Counted from the stretch's first letter, positions 1-8,230 are shown. The stretch is 32,533 bases of DNA from Pseudoflavonifractor sp. MSJ-30 (GCF_018918045.1 NZ_JAHLPU010000024.1:1-32533); one strand, 5' to 3'. Notes: generated from the letters alone by a model not told the origin. Made by a program: numbers and translations.

Positions 1-159
1 AGCAGCGGTCAGCGCCTCCCTTAAGCCGCATTCTTTCCTTCTTTCTTGGCGGGACAAGAAAGAAGCCCCCGGAGGGACTCAGCCAAAATACGGACAGGGC
101 TATCGTTCAAAACGGAGCAAAAAAGCAAAGTTTTTGGGGCAATGGACTCCAAACTGAGG
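1..159. other. left-edge non-coding stretch with one inverted repeat
   Basis: I see no convincing gene here. Short open frames exist but lack a ribosome binding site and recognisable protein features. The only clear structure is a 10-bp perfect inverted repeat at 39-64. The region lies downstream of the terminator of the leftward operon. Confidence 0.5.
39..64. repeat. perfect 10-bp inverted repeat
   Basis: TTCTTTCTTG (39-48) and CAAGAAAGAA (55-64) are exact reverse complements around a 6-base loop. No T-tract follows on the plus side (GCCCCC follows), so it is a poor intrinsic terminator in that direction. It may be the trace of a dispersed element. Confidence 0.6.
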
Positions 160-195
160 AAAGGAAAACCGCCGCAGCGATATTGGCTGCGGCGG
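160..195 (-). terminator. intrinsic terminator of the leftward operon 2573-201
   Basis: On the minus strand CCGCCGCAGC, a 7-base loop and GCTGCGGCGG form a 10-bp GC-rich stem, followed by TTTTCCTTTCC. It starts 6 bases after the end of the DUF1643 gene. Confidence 0.8.
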
Positions 196-200
196 GACAT

Positions 201-815
201 TTACAGGTGCTCCAGATACGCTTCCACGTCAAAGGACTTCAATTTCTCATCCTTGCGCAGATACAGCGGATGGTGGGGATGCCCCTTTTTGGTGACGGCG
301 CCGGCGCAGTACCAGCTGGCGCCGTATTCCCGGCCAATCTCCAGCATATCCCGGACGCACTGGGGCAGATACTCCCGTTTCTCAATAATAGCCCCCCAGG
401 CTGCCCATACGGCGGGGGCGGGAGAGAGGGAGAGAATATAGCGGAAGGCTTCCATGTTTTCATGGTGAAGTCTGGGATTGCAGGCCCGTTCCATGGTATC
501 CGGGTTTGTGGCCCGCTGGGCATAGACGTTGAACATGAGAAAGCTGTCAAAGCCGTTGCCCAGAGCGATTCGCTCCACGGATTTCAGCGTGTTGTCCAGC
601 TCGTCCGGTCTGGCGGTGGAAGGGTTGATGCCGATGCAGATCAGGGGCTTTTCGCCCCGGGTGCCCAGAATATACCGGTATTCAGAGTAAAAATTGGGGG
701 CGTACAGCCATTTTCCGATATCATAGTCGGGGTTAGGCGTGTTGGCGGCTTTCAGGGCCTCCTGAAAGGTCAGCACATCGATTTCCGCGGTGGTGCCGCT
801 GGGAATGTGCGCCAT
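201..815 (-). CDS. DUF1643 domain protein
   Basis: A 204-residue soluble protein matching the DUF1643 family. The family signature of an Asn-Pro-Ser-Thr-Ala turn is visible in IGINPSTARPDELDNTLKSV, about residues 77-96, followed by a conserved LFNVYAQRATNP-like segment. The family has no established biochemical role that I know of, and I assign none. The start codon at 815 directly abuts the stop codon of the upstream gene (TAAATG), so translation is probably coupled. It is the last gene of a four-gene operon (regulator, cyclo-ligase, membrane protein, DUF1643) and is followed at once by a strong terminator. There is no signal peptide or membrane segment, so it is expected in the cytoplasm. 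The family call is firm; the function is unknown. Confidence 0.85.
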   Translation of the reverse strand: MAHIPSGTTAEIDVLTFQEALKAANTPNPDYDIGKWLYAPNFYSEYRYILGTRGEKPLICIGINPSTARPDELDNTLKSVERIALGNGFDSFLMFNVYAQRATNPDTMERACNPRLHHENMEAFRYILSLSPAPAVWAAWGAIIEKREYLPQCVRDMLEIGREYGASWYCAGAVTKKGHPHHPLYLRKDEKLKSFDVEAYLEHL

Positions 816-1394
816 TTAAGCCTCCTCATGGGGGAACCACCAGCTCTTCTGGGGGTCATGGAAGTCGCAGCTGTCGGGATCGAGCCCTTTCTGGGCGCAC
901 CAGCGCTGAAAAGCGGTATCCAGAAAGGGGTAAACACCCTCCATGGTGGACTGCAGGGAGACGGTTTTCCCGTTTTCCAGCTGAAGTTCCACCACGATAT
1001 TGCCGCCGGTGATCAGGTAGAGCTTCTGGCTGACAATGGCACTGTAGGGATAGGAAGCACTTTTTTTGAACAGTGTGGAAACCAGAAAGGTGTCCTCACC
1101 ATAGAAGATGCCGAAGCCTAAGTAATACACAGCAAGGGATACGCCCAACAGAAAAACGATGACGCCGCCCCAGAGCAGAACCTGATCCCCGGTACCCTTA
1201 AAGCCGGTAACAATTGCGGCAATGCCCACAGCGCTGAGGATCACGCCGAATACGCCGTAGCGCTTATTGACCCGGACGGCCTTGCCGGACAGATGCTCCG
1301 CCTTATTGCGGAAGAGCTTTTGAAAACCAATATCTACCAGACGGCAGACACCGAAAACCAGTGCCGCCGTAAGAATCCAAACAAGTGCTTCCAT
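816..1394 (-). CDS. small membrane protein with a PH-like C-terminal part
   Basis: 192 residues with hydrophobic segments at about 2-22, 46-65 and 71-98, then a soluble tail of about 90 residues (FLVSTLFKK through SLQSTMEGVYPFLD). The alternating beta pattern of the tail resembles the bacterial PH-like domains found on small Firmicutes membrane proteins; this is an impression, not an established match. The start at 1394 has an AAGGAAGG ribosome binding site about 10 bases upstream. It lies 14 bp after the cyclo-ligase gene and abuts the DUF1643 gene, so it belongs to the regulator operon. No catalytic motif is visible. It is a real gene by context, but I do not recognise a specific function. 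Confidence 0.75.
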   Translation of the reverse strand: MEALVWILTAALVFGVCRLVDIGFQKLFRNKAEHLSGKAVRVNKRYGVFGVILSAVGIAAIVTGFKGTGDQVLLWGGVIVFLLGVSLAVYYLGFGIFYGEDTFLVSTLFKKSASYPYSAIVSQKLYLITGGNIVVELQLENGKTVSLQSTMEGVYPFLDTAFQRWCAQKGLDPDSCDFHDPQKSWWFPHEEA

Positions 1395-1408
1395 TGTTTC
1401 GCCTTCCT

Positions 1409-1945
1409 TTATGCCCAGAGGACCAGATCCACGGGAATATCAAATTCTTCCGTTTCCAGTTCCGGCAGCACCTGAAAATCGTAGCACAGGGCCACCGTGG
1501 GGTGCTTCGGCTCCCGGGAAAGGAACTTGTCGTAAAATCCCCCGCCATAGCCGATGCGGTGGCCCCTGGGGTCGAAGACCAGTCCGGGCATCAGCACCAG
1601 GGCATGGGGATCGTCGGCCTCCGGGCCGTCGGCAATGGGCTCGGGAATCCCGGCGTAGCCTTTCGCGACGGCATCCAGGTCTGGGAGCAGGATGAACTTC
1701 ATATCGTCGCCAAAGACCTTGGGGACAGCCACCTGCTTGCCGTCCAGCAATGCCTGACGCAGCATGGGCACAGTGCGTACCTCCTGATTATAGGGAAGGT
1801 AGCCATAAATCGTTTTTGCCGCGGCGTACTGGGGGCAGGCCCGGAATTTTTCGCCCAGGACGCGGCTTTTTTCTTCAATCTGCGCCTCGGTCATAGCCCG
1901 CTTCTGTATGCGGATCTGCTGCCGCAGCTCTTTTTTATTCATCAT
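1409..1945 (-). CDS. 5-formyltetrahydrofolate cyclo-ligase
   Basis: A 178-residue cytoplasmic enzyme of the 5-FTHF cyclo-ligase family (MTHFS, YgfA/YqgN type). It converts 5-formyl-THF to 5,10-methenyl-THF using ATP, recycling the storage form of folate. The family hallmark is plain: MPGLVFDPRGHRIGYGGGFY around residues 118-137 holds the glycine-rich GYGGGFYD substrate/phosphate loop. The basic N-terminal KKELRQQIRIQKRAM is also typical. Length matches the family (about 180-200). The start is ATG 1945 or the adjacent ATG 1942; GGAGG lies about 9 bases upstream. It overlaps the end of the XRE regulator gene by 11 bp, indicating co-transcription and probable translational coupling. Confidence 0.93.
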   Translation of the reverse strand: MMNKKELRQQIRIQKRAMTEAQIEEKSRVLGEKFRACPQYAAAKTIYGYLPYNQEVRTVPMLRQALLDGKQVAVPKVFGDDMKFILLPDLDAVAKGYAGIPEPIADGPEADDPHALVLMPGLVFDPRGHRIGYGGGFYDKFLSREPKHPTVALCYDFQVLPELETEEFDIPVDLVLWA

Positions 1946-2573
1946 CTGCTAGCGCCTCCTGCTCGTTTTCTTTCTCCGCGGGCTTCCGGAACATCCGGAA
2001 CCACAGGAAAATCGCGATCTGCCCCGGGATGCCCAGTAAAAACAGCTTCCATACGTTGATATGGGTAAAGACAAGCAAAGAGATATACAGGCTTGTCAGG
2101 CTGCCCCAGACGATCACGGAGATCAGCGGCCGGTTCCAGCTGAACATGCCCCAGGCGGACCGGAGGCTCAGCAGTACGATGGCGTTGACCGGAATGGCAT
2201 AGACAAAGGCCACCCAACTTCCGGGTATTTGGAAGGAGGAGATGACCACAAAGAAAAAAAGGGCTACGAACCACACCAGAGTACTGGCCAGAGCCTGAAT
2301 GATGCCTTTTCTCGCGACGGGTTTTTCCGGTTCCGCTATCTCGGGTTCGACGGGGGCGTCACCGCTGACCAGAGCGTCTACGGTAACGCCGAAAAGGGAG
2401 GACAGCTGCATCAGGGTCAGCACATCGGGGATGGATTCTCCCCGCTCCCATTTGGAGATGGCCTTGTCGGAGTAATTCAGTTTTTCGGCCAACCCCGCTT
2501 GCGTCAGCCCTGCCGCCTTCCGAAAGGAAGCGATATTGCTGCCGATCCTGGCTTTGATCTTCTCGTCGTCCAT
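1935..2573 (-). CDS. XRE-family regulator with four-helix membrane tail
   Basis: 212 residues. Residues about 9-68 form a classical HTH_3 (Cro/CI) domain: SFRKAAGLTQAGLAEKLNYS, then KAISKWERGESIPD. A charged linker leads to four predicted membrane segments at about 90-113, 118-138, 148-170 and 174-196. The architecture of HTH plus membrane tail is widespread in Clostridia; such proteins may sense membrane state, but no ligand can be named here. The start at 2573 has GGAGGAACAGC just upstream and a sigma-A promoter 30-60 bases further. It is the first gene of its operon, which suggests it regulates itself or the three genes after it (inference). No operator was identified with confidence. Confidence 0.85.
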   Translation of the reverse strand: MDDEKIKARIGSNIASFRKAAGLTQAGLAEKLNYSDKAISKWERGESIPDVLTLMQLSSLFGVTVDALVSGDAPVEPEIAEPEKPVARKGIIQALASTLVWFVALFFFVVISSFQIPGSWVAFVYAIPVNAIVLLSLRSAWGMFSWNRPLISVIVWGSLTSLYISLLVFTHINVWKLFLLGIPGQIAIFLWFRMFRKPAEKENEQEALADDE

Positions 2574-2601
2574 GCTGTTCCTCCTGCGTATTATTAAAAT
2601 A

Positions 2602-2630
2602 AGTTTAACATAATCCGGAACCTATTTCAA
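2602..2630 (-). promoter_or_regulatory. sigma-A promoter of the XRE regulator operon
   Basis: On the minus strand, TTGAAA (2630-2625), a 17-bp spacer and TAAACT (2607-2602) lie upstream of the regulator start at 2573. Confidence 0.65.
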
Positions 2631-2666
2631 CAAGCAAATTGTGAACGAAAGAAGTTTTCCCGCAGG

Positions 2667-2697
2667 AAAAAGGGATGCCGCGGAAGTGCGGCATCCC
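2667..2697 (-). terminator. intrinsic terminator after glmM
   Basis: Minus strand: GGGATGCCGC, a 6-base loop and GCGGCATCCC give a perfect 10-bp stem, followed by TTTTT. It lies just past the glmM stop codon and separates glmM from the next leftward operon. Confidence 0.9.
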
Positions 2698-2709
2698 CTG
2701 AAAAATATT

Positions 2710-4095
2710 TTACACCGCGTGTCCTGTACTCTGGATCACGCTGACGACCTGGTCCACCAGTTCCTGACAGACCACTTTGCTTTCTGCCTCCACCATGACC
2801 CGGATCACAGGCTCCGTGCCGGACTCCCGAACCAGAATGCGGCCGGTGGTGCCCAGCTGCGCGGTCACGTCGGCAATGGCTTTCTGTACGGCCGGGTCTG
2901 ACTGGGCAGCGGCCTTGTCGTCTACCCGGACGTTTTTCAGCACCTGAGGATAAAAGGTGAAGCCCTCGCAGAGCTGACTCAGGGTCTTCTTCTTCGCCAG
3001 CATGGTCTCCATGATCTTCAGGCTGGTGAGGATACCGTCGCCGGTAGAGGCATAGCGGGAGAAGATGATGTGGCCGCTTTGCTCGCCGCCCAGGCGGTAG
3101 CCGTTCATCATCATGTTTTCATAGACGTATTTGTCGCCGACCTTGGTCTTTTCGTAGCGGATGCCGCACTCGTCAAAGGCTTTGTACAGTCCAAAGTTGC
3201 TCATGACGGTGGTGACCACGGTGCTGCCCATAAGCTGGCCCTGCTCCTGCATATATTTTCCGCAGATGTAGAGAATATGGTCGCCGGTGATGACCTCACC
3301 CTTTTCGTCCACTGCCAGGCACCGGTCCGCGTCGCCATCGAAAGCGAAGCCAACGTCCAGACCGTTTTCAAGCACATAGCGCTGCAGCCCCTCGATATGG
3401 GTGGAACCGGCGTTGGTGTTGATGTTGTAGCCATCGGGTTCCGCGTTGATGACGTAGGTTTTGGCACCCAGAGCGTCAAACACAGACTTGGCGATGTTCC
3501 AGGCGCTGCCGTTGGCGCAGTCCAGGCCGATGCGCAGGCCCTTGAAGGAGTAAAGGCCCAGACTGATCAGATAGCCGATGTACCGGTTCCGGCCGGATAC
3601 ATAGTCCACCGTCCGGCCGATCTGCTCCCGCCTGGCGGCAGGCAGCTCGTCCCAGTGCCGGCCGAAGCACTCCAGATTACCGTCGATATAGGCTTCCACC
3701 AGAGAGATGACGGATTCATCCATTTTCTCGCCGGAGCTGTTGATGAGCTTGATGCCGTTGTCGTAATAGGGGTTGTGGCTGGCGGAGATCATGATGCCGC
3801 AGTCGAACCCATCGGTTCTGGCCACAAAGGCCACGGAGGGGGTGGTGGTGACGTGGAGCAGATAGGCGTCCGCTCCGGAGGCCACCAGACCGCCTACCAG
3901 ACTGTATTCAAACATATAGCTGGACCGGCGGGTGTCCTTGCCGATGACAATCCGGGCCGGGGCATCCGAGCCGGAACGGCGCTTCAGCTGGCAGCAGTAC
4001 CAGCCCAGAAAGCGGCCCACCTTGAAGGCATGGTCCGCGGTCAGTGTCACATTGGCCTCCCCACGGAAGCCGTCAGTACCGAAATATTTACCCAT
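2710..4095 (-). CDS. glmM: phosphoglucosamine mutase GlmM
   Basis: 461 residues, slightly longer than the usual 445-450. GlmM interconverts glucosamine-6-phosphate and glucosamine-1-phosphate, the step that commits amino sugar to UDP-GlcNAc and peptidoglycan. All four alpha-phosphohexomutase signatures are visible: the phosphoserine loop MISASHNPYYDNGIK (serine about residue 106), the metal loop FDGDADRCLAVD, the sugar-binding GGEQSGHIIF, and the C-terminal phosphate-binding RESGTEPVIRVMVE. The N-terminus MGKYFGTDGFRG is characteristic of GlmM rather than PMM/PGM. The start at 4095 has GAGGAGG 10 bases upstream. It is co-transcribed with the acetyltransferase gene, which ends 15 bp before it, so two consecutive steps of the same pathway are encoded together. 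Confidence 0.96.
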   Translation of the reverse strand: MGKYFGTDGFRGEANVTLTADHAFKVGRFLGWYCCQLKRRSGSDAPARIVIGKDTRRSSYMFEYSLVGGLVASGADAYLLHVTTTPSVAFVARTDGFDCGIMISASHNPYYDNGIKLINSSGEKMDESVISLVEAYIDGNLECFGRHWDELPAARREQIGRTVDYVSGRNRYIGYLISLGLYSFKGLRIGLDCANGSAWNIAKSVFDALGAKTYVINAEPDGYNINTNAGSTHIEGLQRYVLENGLDVGFAFDGDADRCLAVDEKGEVITGDHILYICGKYMQEQGQLMGSTVVTTVMSNFGLYKAFDECGIRYEKTKVGDKYVYENMMMNGYRLGGEQSGHIIFSRYASTGDGILTSLKIMETMLAKKKTLSQLCEGFTFYPQVLKNVRVDDKAAAQSDPAVQKAIADVTAQLGTTGRILVRESGTEPVIRVMVEAESKVVCQELVDQVVSVIQSTGHAV

Positions 4096-4110
4096 AAATA
4101 AAGCGCCTCC

Positions 4111-4773
4111 TCAATCTTTACGCTTGGCCACAATGACGCCGCCGGTTTTCCAGATGCTGTCCGGGGGAACCACACCCCGCACACAGGAGGTGGGATAGAT
4201 GTTGCTGTGGGGGCCGATGACTGTTCCGGGATTCAGAACACTGTTGCAGCCCACTTCCACAAAATCCCCCAGCATGGCCCCGAATTTTTTCAGGCCTGTG
4301 GGAATCTGCCCGTTCGGAGCCTTGACGACGACCAGGGTCTTGTCGGATTTGACGTTAGAGGTCAGACTGCCCGCGCCCATATGGGACTTATAGCCCAGAA
4401 TGCTGTCGCCTACATAGTTATAGTGAGGAACCTGAACGTTGTCGAAGAGAATGACATTCTTTAACTCTACAGAGTTGCCCACCACGCAGTTTTCACCCAC
4501 CAGAGCGCTGCCCCGGATAAAAGCGCAGTGGCGGACCTCTGTGCCCGCGCCGATGATGCAGGGGGCACCCAGGAAGGCGGTGGGGGCAACGACGGCGGTA
4601 TCATGTACCCAGACATTTGGGGAAACTTCCGTAAAATCGCTGCCCAGCTGTTTGCCCAGATCCAGGATCAGCTGCTTAATTCCGGCCAGAGCCTGCCAGG
4701 GATATTCAAAGCCCATGAGATATGGGCCCGCAATGCTGTGGGAAAAATCGAAGAGGTCTTTTGTTTGCAGCAT
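4111..4773 (-). CDS. stand-alone GlmU-like glucosamine-1-P acetyltransferase
   Basis: 220 residues, mostly left-handed beta-helix hexapeptide repeats. It aligns by eye with the C-terminal acetyltransferase half of GlmU, but the N-terminal uridylyltransferase half is absent. Residues equivalent to the GlmU acetyl-transfer site appear kept: Arg87 (FIRGSA), Lys105 (VELKNV), His117 and Tyr120 (VPHYNYVGD), and Asn140 (GSLTSN). I infer it acetylates glucosamine-1-phosphate, the product of GlmM encoded just downstream. Related proteins are often named sugar nucleotidyltransferases, which the missing domain argues against. The first about 50 residues are a helical extension (LFDFSHSIAGPYLMGFEYPW). 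The start at 4773 has GGAAGGAG 8 bases upstream and a consensus promoter. Confidence 0.8.
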   Translation of the reverse strand: MLQTKDLFDFSHSIAGPYLMGFEYPWQALAGIKQLILDLGKQLGSDFTEVSPNVWVHDTAVVAPTAFLGAPCIIGAGTEVRHCAFIRGSALVGENCVVGNSVELKNVILFDNVQVPHYNYVGDSILGYKSHMGAGSLTSNVKSDKTLVVVKAPNGQIPTGLKKFGAMLGDFVEVGCNSVLNPGTVIGPHSNIYPTSCVRGVVPPDSIWKTGGVIVAKRKD

Positions 4774-4808
4774 AGTCTAGCTCCTTCCCGCGGAAAACCG
4801 CATAAATT

Positions 4809-4837
4809 ACTATACAACAGGGGAAGCTCCGTGTCAA
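4809..4837 (-). promoter_or_regulatory. consensus sigma-A promoter of the acetyltransferase-glmM operon
   Basis: Minus strand TTGACA (4837-4832), a 17-bp spacer and TATAGT (4814-4809), about 35 bases upstream of the start at 4773. Confidence 0.85.
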
Positions 4838-5052
4838 TTATTTTTTGATAGAAAATGATAAATATATAAAACGTTTAGATAAATGTGGACCTGTGACGGA
4901 CAGAGCCATGAATTTATGAACTGCCGTCCGGCCGGGAATCCGAAGGGCGGCGGGGGGCTTATTTTTGCGATCGGCAGTATCGTCTGGTTTCGGAACGGTA
5001 CGCAGGCTGTGTTCAAAGCATATGAATTGCCGCGCCGGTCTCTTCAAAAGGA
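4838..5052. other. intergenic DNA between divergent promoters
   Basis: This is the centre of a 368-bp gap between the acetyltransferase gene and trkA. Beyond the two flanking promoters I see no gene, and no riboswitch that I recognise. A weak CTGCCG...CGGCAG pair (4921 and 4972) is the only notable inverted repeat. Confidence 0.5.
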
Positions 5053-5080
5053 TTGCTTTTTCATAAAAAAATGGTATAAT
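5053..5080 (+). promoter_or_regulatory. promoter of trkA-trkH
   Basis: TTGCTT (5053-5058), a 16-bp spacer and TATAAT (5075-5080). The expected leader before trkA is only about 55 nt, too short for a ydaO-type c-di-AMP riboswitch. Confidence 0.75.
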
Positions 5081-5141
5081 AGCATAGATTTCACGGTTTT
5101 CCGCAATTGGAACAACTTCTTTCTGAAGATCGGAGGCAGAT

Positions 5142-6500
5142 ATGAAAATAATCATTGCGGGCGACGGCAAGGTGGGCGCCACCCTGACCCGCCAGCTCAC
5201 CAGCGAGGGCTACGATGTCACCGTTATTGACTCCAAGCTCTCTCCACTGGAGTCCAGCGTGGAGCGCTATGACGTAATCTCCGTTCAGGGCAACTGCGCG
5301 TCTATGGACATTCTGCGGCAGGCGGGCGTCAGGGATGCGGATCTGCTCATTGCCGCCACAGGCGCGGACGAGGTGAATCTGCTCTGCTGCACCACCGCCC
5401 ACGCCATGAATCCCAGGCTGCACACCATTGCCCGGGTGCGGAACCCGGAGTATACGGAGCAGATTTACAAAATGCGGGAGACCTTCGGTCTGTCTATGCT
5501 CATCAATCCTGAGAACCAGGCCGCGACGGAGATCGACCGGCTTCTGAAATACCCGGGTTTCCTTCGCAGGGATACCTTCGCACAGGGTCGTACAGAAATT
5601 GTGGAGCTGCGGGTGGACGCCAAAAGCAAGCTGTGCGACGTCCGGCTGGCAGATATGCAGAAAATTATCCGCTGCAAGGTTCTGGTCTGCGCCGTGCTGC
5701 GGGGCGGTCAGGCCGTTACCCCCGGCGGCGACTTCGTTCTGCAGGCGGGGGACCGGCTGTTCATCACCGCTCTTTCCGAAAACCTGACCACACTGCTGAA
5801 AAATCTGGGTATCCTCTCCCGGCAGGCCCGTCGGGTCATGCTCTGCGGCGGCGGGCGGGTCAGCTATTATCTGGCGGCCAAGCTGCTGAAGGCTGGAATC
5901 GGCTGCGTCATCATCGACAACAGCGCCGCCCGGTGCAAAGAGCTTTGCACACTGCTTCCGGGGGCAGAGATCATCCTCGGGGATGCCTCGGATCAGGATC
6001 TGCTGGACAGTGAGGGCCTTTCCCAGTGCGATGCTCTGGTGACCCTGACGGGACTGGATGAACTGAATATGATCGTCTCCCTCTATGGCATTTCTCAGGG
6101 CGTGCCTCAGGTCATCACCAAGCTGGGCCACGCGGATAAGGGCAGCATCGTGTCCTCTCTGGCACTGGGCAGTGTAGTGTGCCCCAAGGAGCTGTGCTGC
6201 AGCAACATTGTCCGCTATGTACGGGCTATGCAGAACCAGACCGGCGCGGCCCTTTCCGTCCATACCATTGCCGACGGCCAGATCGAGGCCATGGAGTTCC
6301 TGGCCGATGAAAACACCAAATACTGCGGCGTGCCGCTGAAGGACATCAGGATGAAGTCCAGCGTCCGTGTGGTCAGCATCAGCCATGGGGCCGCTACGGA
6401 GATCGCCAACGGTGACTCTGTCTACCAGCAGGGGGACACCATCATCGTTGTCACCAACAGCGGCGTGATTCTGCGGCAGCTGAACGACATCTTTGCGTGA
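5142..6500 (+). CDS. trkA: Trk potassium uptake regulatory subunit TrkA
   Basis: 452 residues with the duplicated RCK architecture of TrkA: an N-terminal Rossmann half opening with IIAGDGKVGATLTRQL, an RCK_C segment at about 140-215, a second Rossmann half opening with VMLCGGGRVSYYLAAKLL at about residue 229, and a final RCK_C domain. TrkA is a cytoplasmic ring that binds nucleotide and gates the TrkH channel. The acidic residues after each beta2 strand are present (VTVIDSK and CVIIDNS). The start at 5142 has GGAGG 6 bases upstream. It is followed after 9 bp by trkH, with which it must form one transcript. Length fits full-length TrkA (about 450-460). Confidence 0.95.
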   Translation: MKIIIAGDGKVGATLTRQLTSEGYDVTVIDSKLSPLESSVERYDVISVQGNCASMDILRQAGVRDADLLIAATGADEVNLLCCTTAHAMNPRLHTIARVRNPEYTEQIYKMRETFGLSMLINPENQAATEIDRLLKYPGFLRRDTFAQGRTEIVELRVDAKSKLCDVRLADMQKIIRCKVLVCAVLRGGQAVTPGGDFVLQAGDRLFITALSENLTTLLKNLGILSRQARRVMLCGGGRVSYYLAAKLLKAGIGCVIIDNSAARCKELCTLLPGAEIILGDASDQDLLDSEGLSQCDALVTLTGLDELNMIVSLYGISQGVPQVITKLGHADKGSIVSSLALGSVVCPKELCCSNIVRYVRAMQNQTGAALSVHTIADGQIEAMEFLADENTKYCGVPLKDIRMKSSVRVVSISHGAATEIANGDSVYQQGDTIIVVTNSGVILRQLNDIFA

Positions 6501-6509
6501 GGCCCGCCT

Positions 6510-7970
6510 ATGAACTACAAAATGATGGGGCGATTTATCGCCCAGATCCTGTTTCTGGAGGCCGCGTTCCTGATTCCGGCTCTATGCATCAGCCTGTACT
6601 GCGGGGAGGATGCCTCGGTAAAAGCCTTTCTCATAACCGCGGCGATGCTGTTGGTCGTCTCCTGTGTGCTGCGATTTCTGTGCAGGGGGGCAAAGAGCAA
6701 CTTCTACGCAACGGACGGCATGGTTTGCGTGGCACTGAGCTGGATCGTCCTCTCTCTGGCGGGGAGCCTGCCCTTTGTGCTCTCCGGCGCCATCCCCAGA
6801 TTTATTGACGCTTTGTTTGAAATCGTCTCCGGCTTCACCACCACCGGCGCGTCCATTTTGCCGGAGGTGGAGAGCCTGCCGAAGGGTATTATGTACTGGC
6901 GCAGCTTCAGCCATTGGGTTGGCGGCATGGGTGTTCTGGTGTTTCTGCTGGCCATCGTACCCAGCACGGACAAGGGTAAGGGCTTCACCATGCACCTGCT
7001 GCGGGCGGAAAGTCCCGGACCCAGCGTAGGCAAGCTGGTGCCAAAAATGCGGCAGACGGCCGCCATCCTCTACATTCTCTACATTGGCCTGACCATTGCG
7101 GACTTCCTGTTCCTGGTGGCGGGCAAAATGGATGCGTTTGAAGCCGTCTGCACCGCCTTCGGTACCGCGGGCACCGGCGGCTTCGGTGTGCGCAACGACT
7201 CCTTTGCCAGCTACAGTCCCTATTTGCAGAATGTGACCACCGTATTCATGTTCCTCTTCGGCGTGAACTTCACCTGCTACTATTTCCTGCTGCTGAAGCA
7301 GTTCGGGGCGGTTTTCAGGGACGAGGAGCTGCGGGCGTATTTCGCCATTGCGGTTGCAGCGGCGCTGCTCATTGCCTGGAATATCCGGGGCCTGTACGGA
7401 ACTGTGGAGGAGACCATGCGTCACGCGGCCTTCCAGGTTTCCAGCATCATGACTACCACGGGCTTTGCAACTACGGATTTTGACCAGTGGCCCAGTTTTT
7501 CCAAAACCATACTGCTGTGCCTGATGGTCATTGGCGCCAGCGCCGGTTCTACCGGCGGCGGCATGAAGGTCTCCAGACTGCTCCTGCTCTTCAAGAGCCT
7601 GCGCAGGAGCTTTCTCCAGATGCTCCACCCCCGCCGGGTACAGTTGATTCGGAACAACGGCCAGGTGGTGGACGACAAGGTGGTGGAGACCACCAACGCC
7701 TACCTGATTGCTTATGTATTTATTCTGTTTATGAGTTTCCTGCTGCTGTCCCTGGACGGCTTTTCCACAGGTACCAATTTTTCAGCCGTCCTGTGCTGCT
7801 TCAACAACATCGGCCCGGGCCTGGAGGCTGTGGGACCCACCTGCAACTTCTCCGACTTCAATGCGCTGAGCAAACTGGTCCTGATTTTCGATATGCTGCT
7901 GGGCAGACTGGAGATATTCCCCATCCTCTGCCTCTTCTCCCGCCACACCTGGCACCGGACGGTGCGGTAA
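6510..7970 (+). CDS. trkH: Trk potassium uptake channel subunit TrkH
   Basis: 486-residue polytopic membrane protein of the TrkH/KtrB superfamily, the potassium-translocating partner of TrkA. The four pore loops with their selectivity-filter glycines can be read in order: GFTTTGASIL (about 107), FGTAGTGGFGVRN (about 218), IMTTTGFATTDF (about 315) and CCFNNIGPGLEAVG (about 432). The C-terminus GRLEIFPILCLF is the standard TrkH ending. The ribosome binding site is weak (GAGG overlapping the trkA stop), so translation probably depends on coupling to trkA. A strong terminator follows directly. Confidence 0.95.
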   Translation: MNYKMMGRFIAQILFLEAAFLIPALCISLYCGEDASVKAFLITAAMLLVVSCVLRFLCRGAKSNFYATDGMVCVALSWIVLSLAGSLPFVLSGAIPRFIDALFEIVSGFTTTGASILPEVESLPKGIMYWRSFSHWVGGMGVLVFLLAIVPSTDKGKGFTMHLLRAESPGPSVGKLVPKMRQTAAILYILYIGLTIADFLFLVAGKMDAFEAVCTAFGTAGTGGFGVRNDSFASYSPYLQNVTTVFMFLFGVNFTCYYFLLLKQFGAVFRDEELRAYFAIAVAAALLIAWNIRGLYGTVEETMRHAAFQVSSIMTTTGFATTDFDQWPSFSKTILLCLMVIGASAGSTGGGMKVSRLLLLFKSLRRSFLQMLHPRRVQLIRNNGQVVDDKVVETTNAYLIAYVFILFMSFLLLSLDGFSTGTNFSAVLCCFNNIGPGLEAVGPTCNFSDFNALSKLVLIFDMLLGRLEIFPILCLFSRHTWHRTVR

Positions 7971-7976
7971 GATATT

Positions 7977-8018
7977 CCCCCTCCCATGTGCATTGCACAC
8001 CGGGAGGGGGAGCTTTTT
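7977..8018 (+). terminator. intrinsic terminator of trkA-trkH
   Basis: CCCCCTCCC (7977-7985) pairs with GGGAGGGGG (8002-8010), with a small GTGCA/TGCAC hairpin inside the loop, followed by AGCTTTTT. Confidence 0.85.
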
Positions 8019-8028
8019 CTATTACGGA

Positions 8029-8124
8029 CCGCAAAGCCTTCCCCTGGGGGAAGGTGGCAGGGCGAAGCCCTGACGGATGAGGGGCGGTACAGGCATCCCT
8101 GTGGAACAGCTGCGTATTCCGGTT
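8029..8124. repeat. left module of a dispersed composite repeat
   Basis: It begins with CCGCAAAGCCTTCCCCTGGG, includes a CTTCCCC/GGGGGAAG palindrome, and runs through CGGATGAGGGGCGGTACAGG. The same order of blocks recurs at 32085-32242 with an insertion, which marks it as a degenerate dispersed repeat and not a gene. Confidence 0.6.
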
Positions 8125-8230
8125 CGTAGGGGCCGATGCCCACATCGGCCCGAGACCTTGCGGGAGAGGGTTGTTCGTTTCTTGCGACCGCTCTATCAAC
8201 GTACCGACGGGGCGATGAGGGCATCGCCCC
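8125..8230. repeat. 106-bp palindrome-ended repeat, copy 1
   Basis: Left end: a GGGCCGATG/CATCGGCCC palindrome (8130-8151). Right end: a GGGGCGATG/CATCGCCCC palindrome (8209-8230). The unit is repeated directly at 8258-8363 and in diverged form at 32243-32349. The left end GTAGGGGCCGATG is roughly the inverse of the right end, so the unit resembles a small terminal-inverted-repeat element. Confidence 0.75.

Noticed and set aside
5081..5141. c-di-AMP (ydaO) riboswitch before trkA
   Set aside because: The expected leader is only about 55 nt and lacks the conserved riboswitch core.
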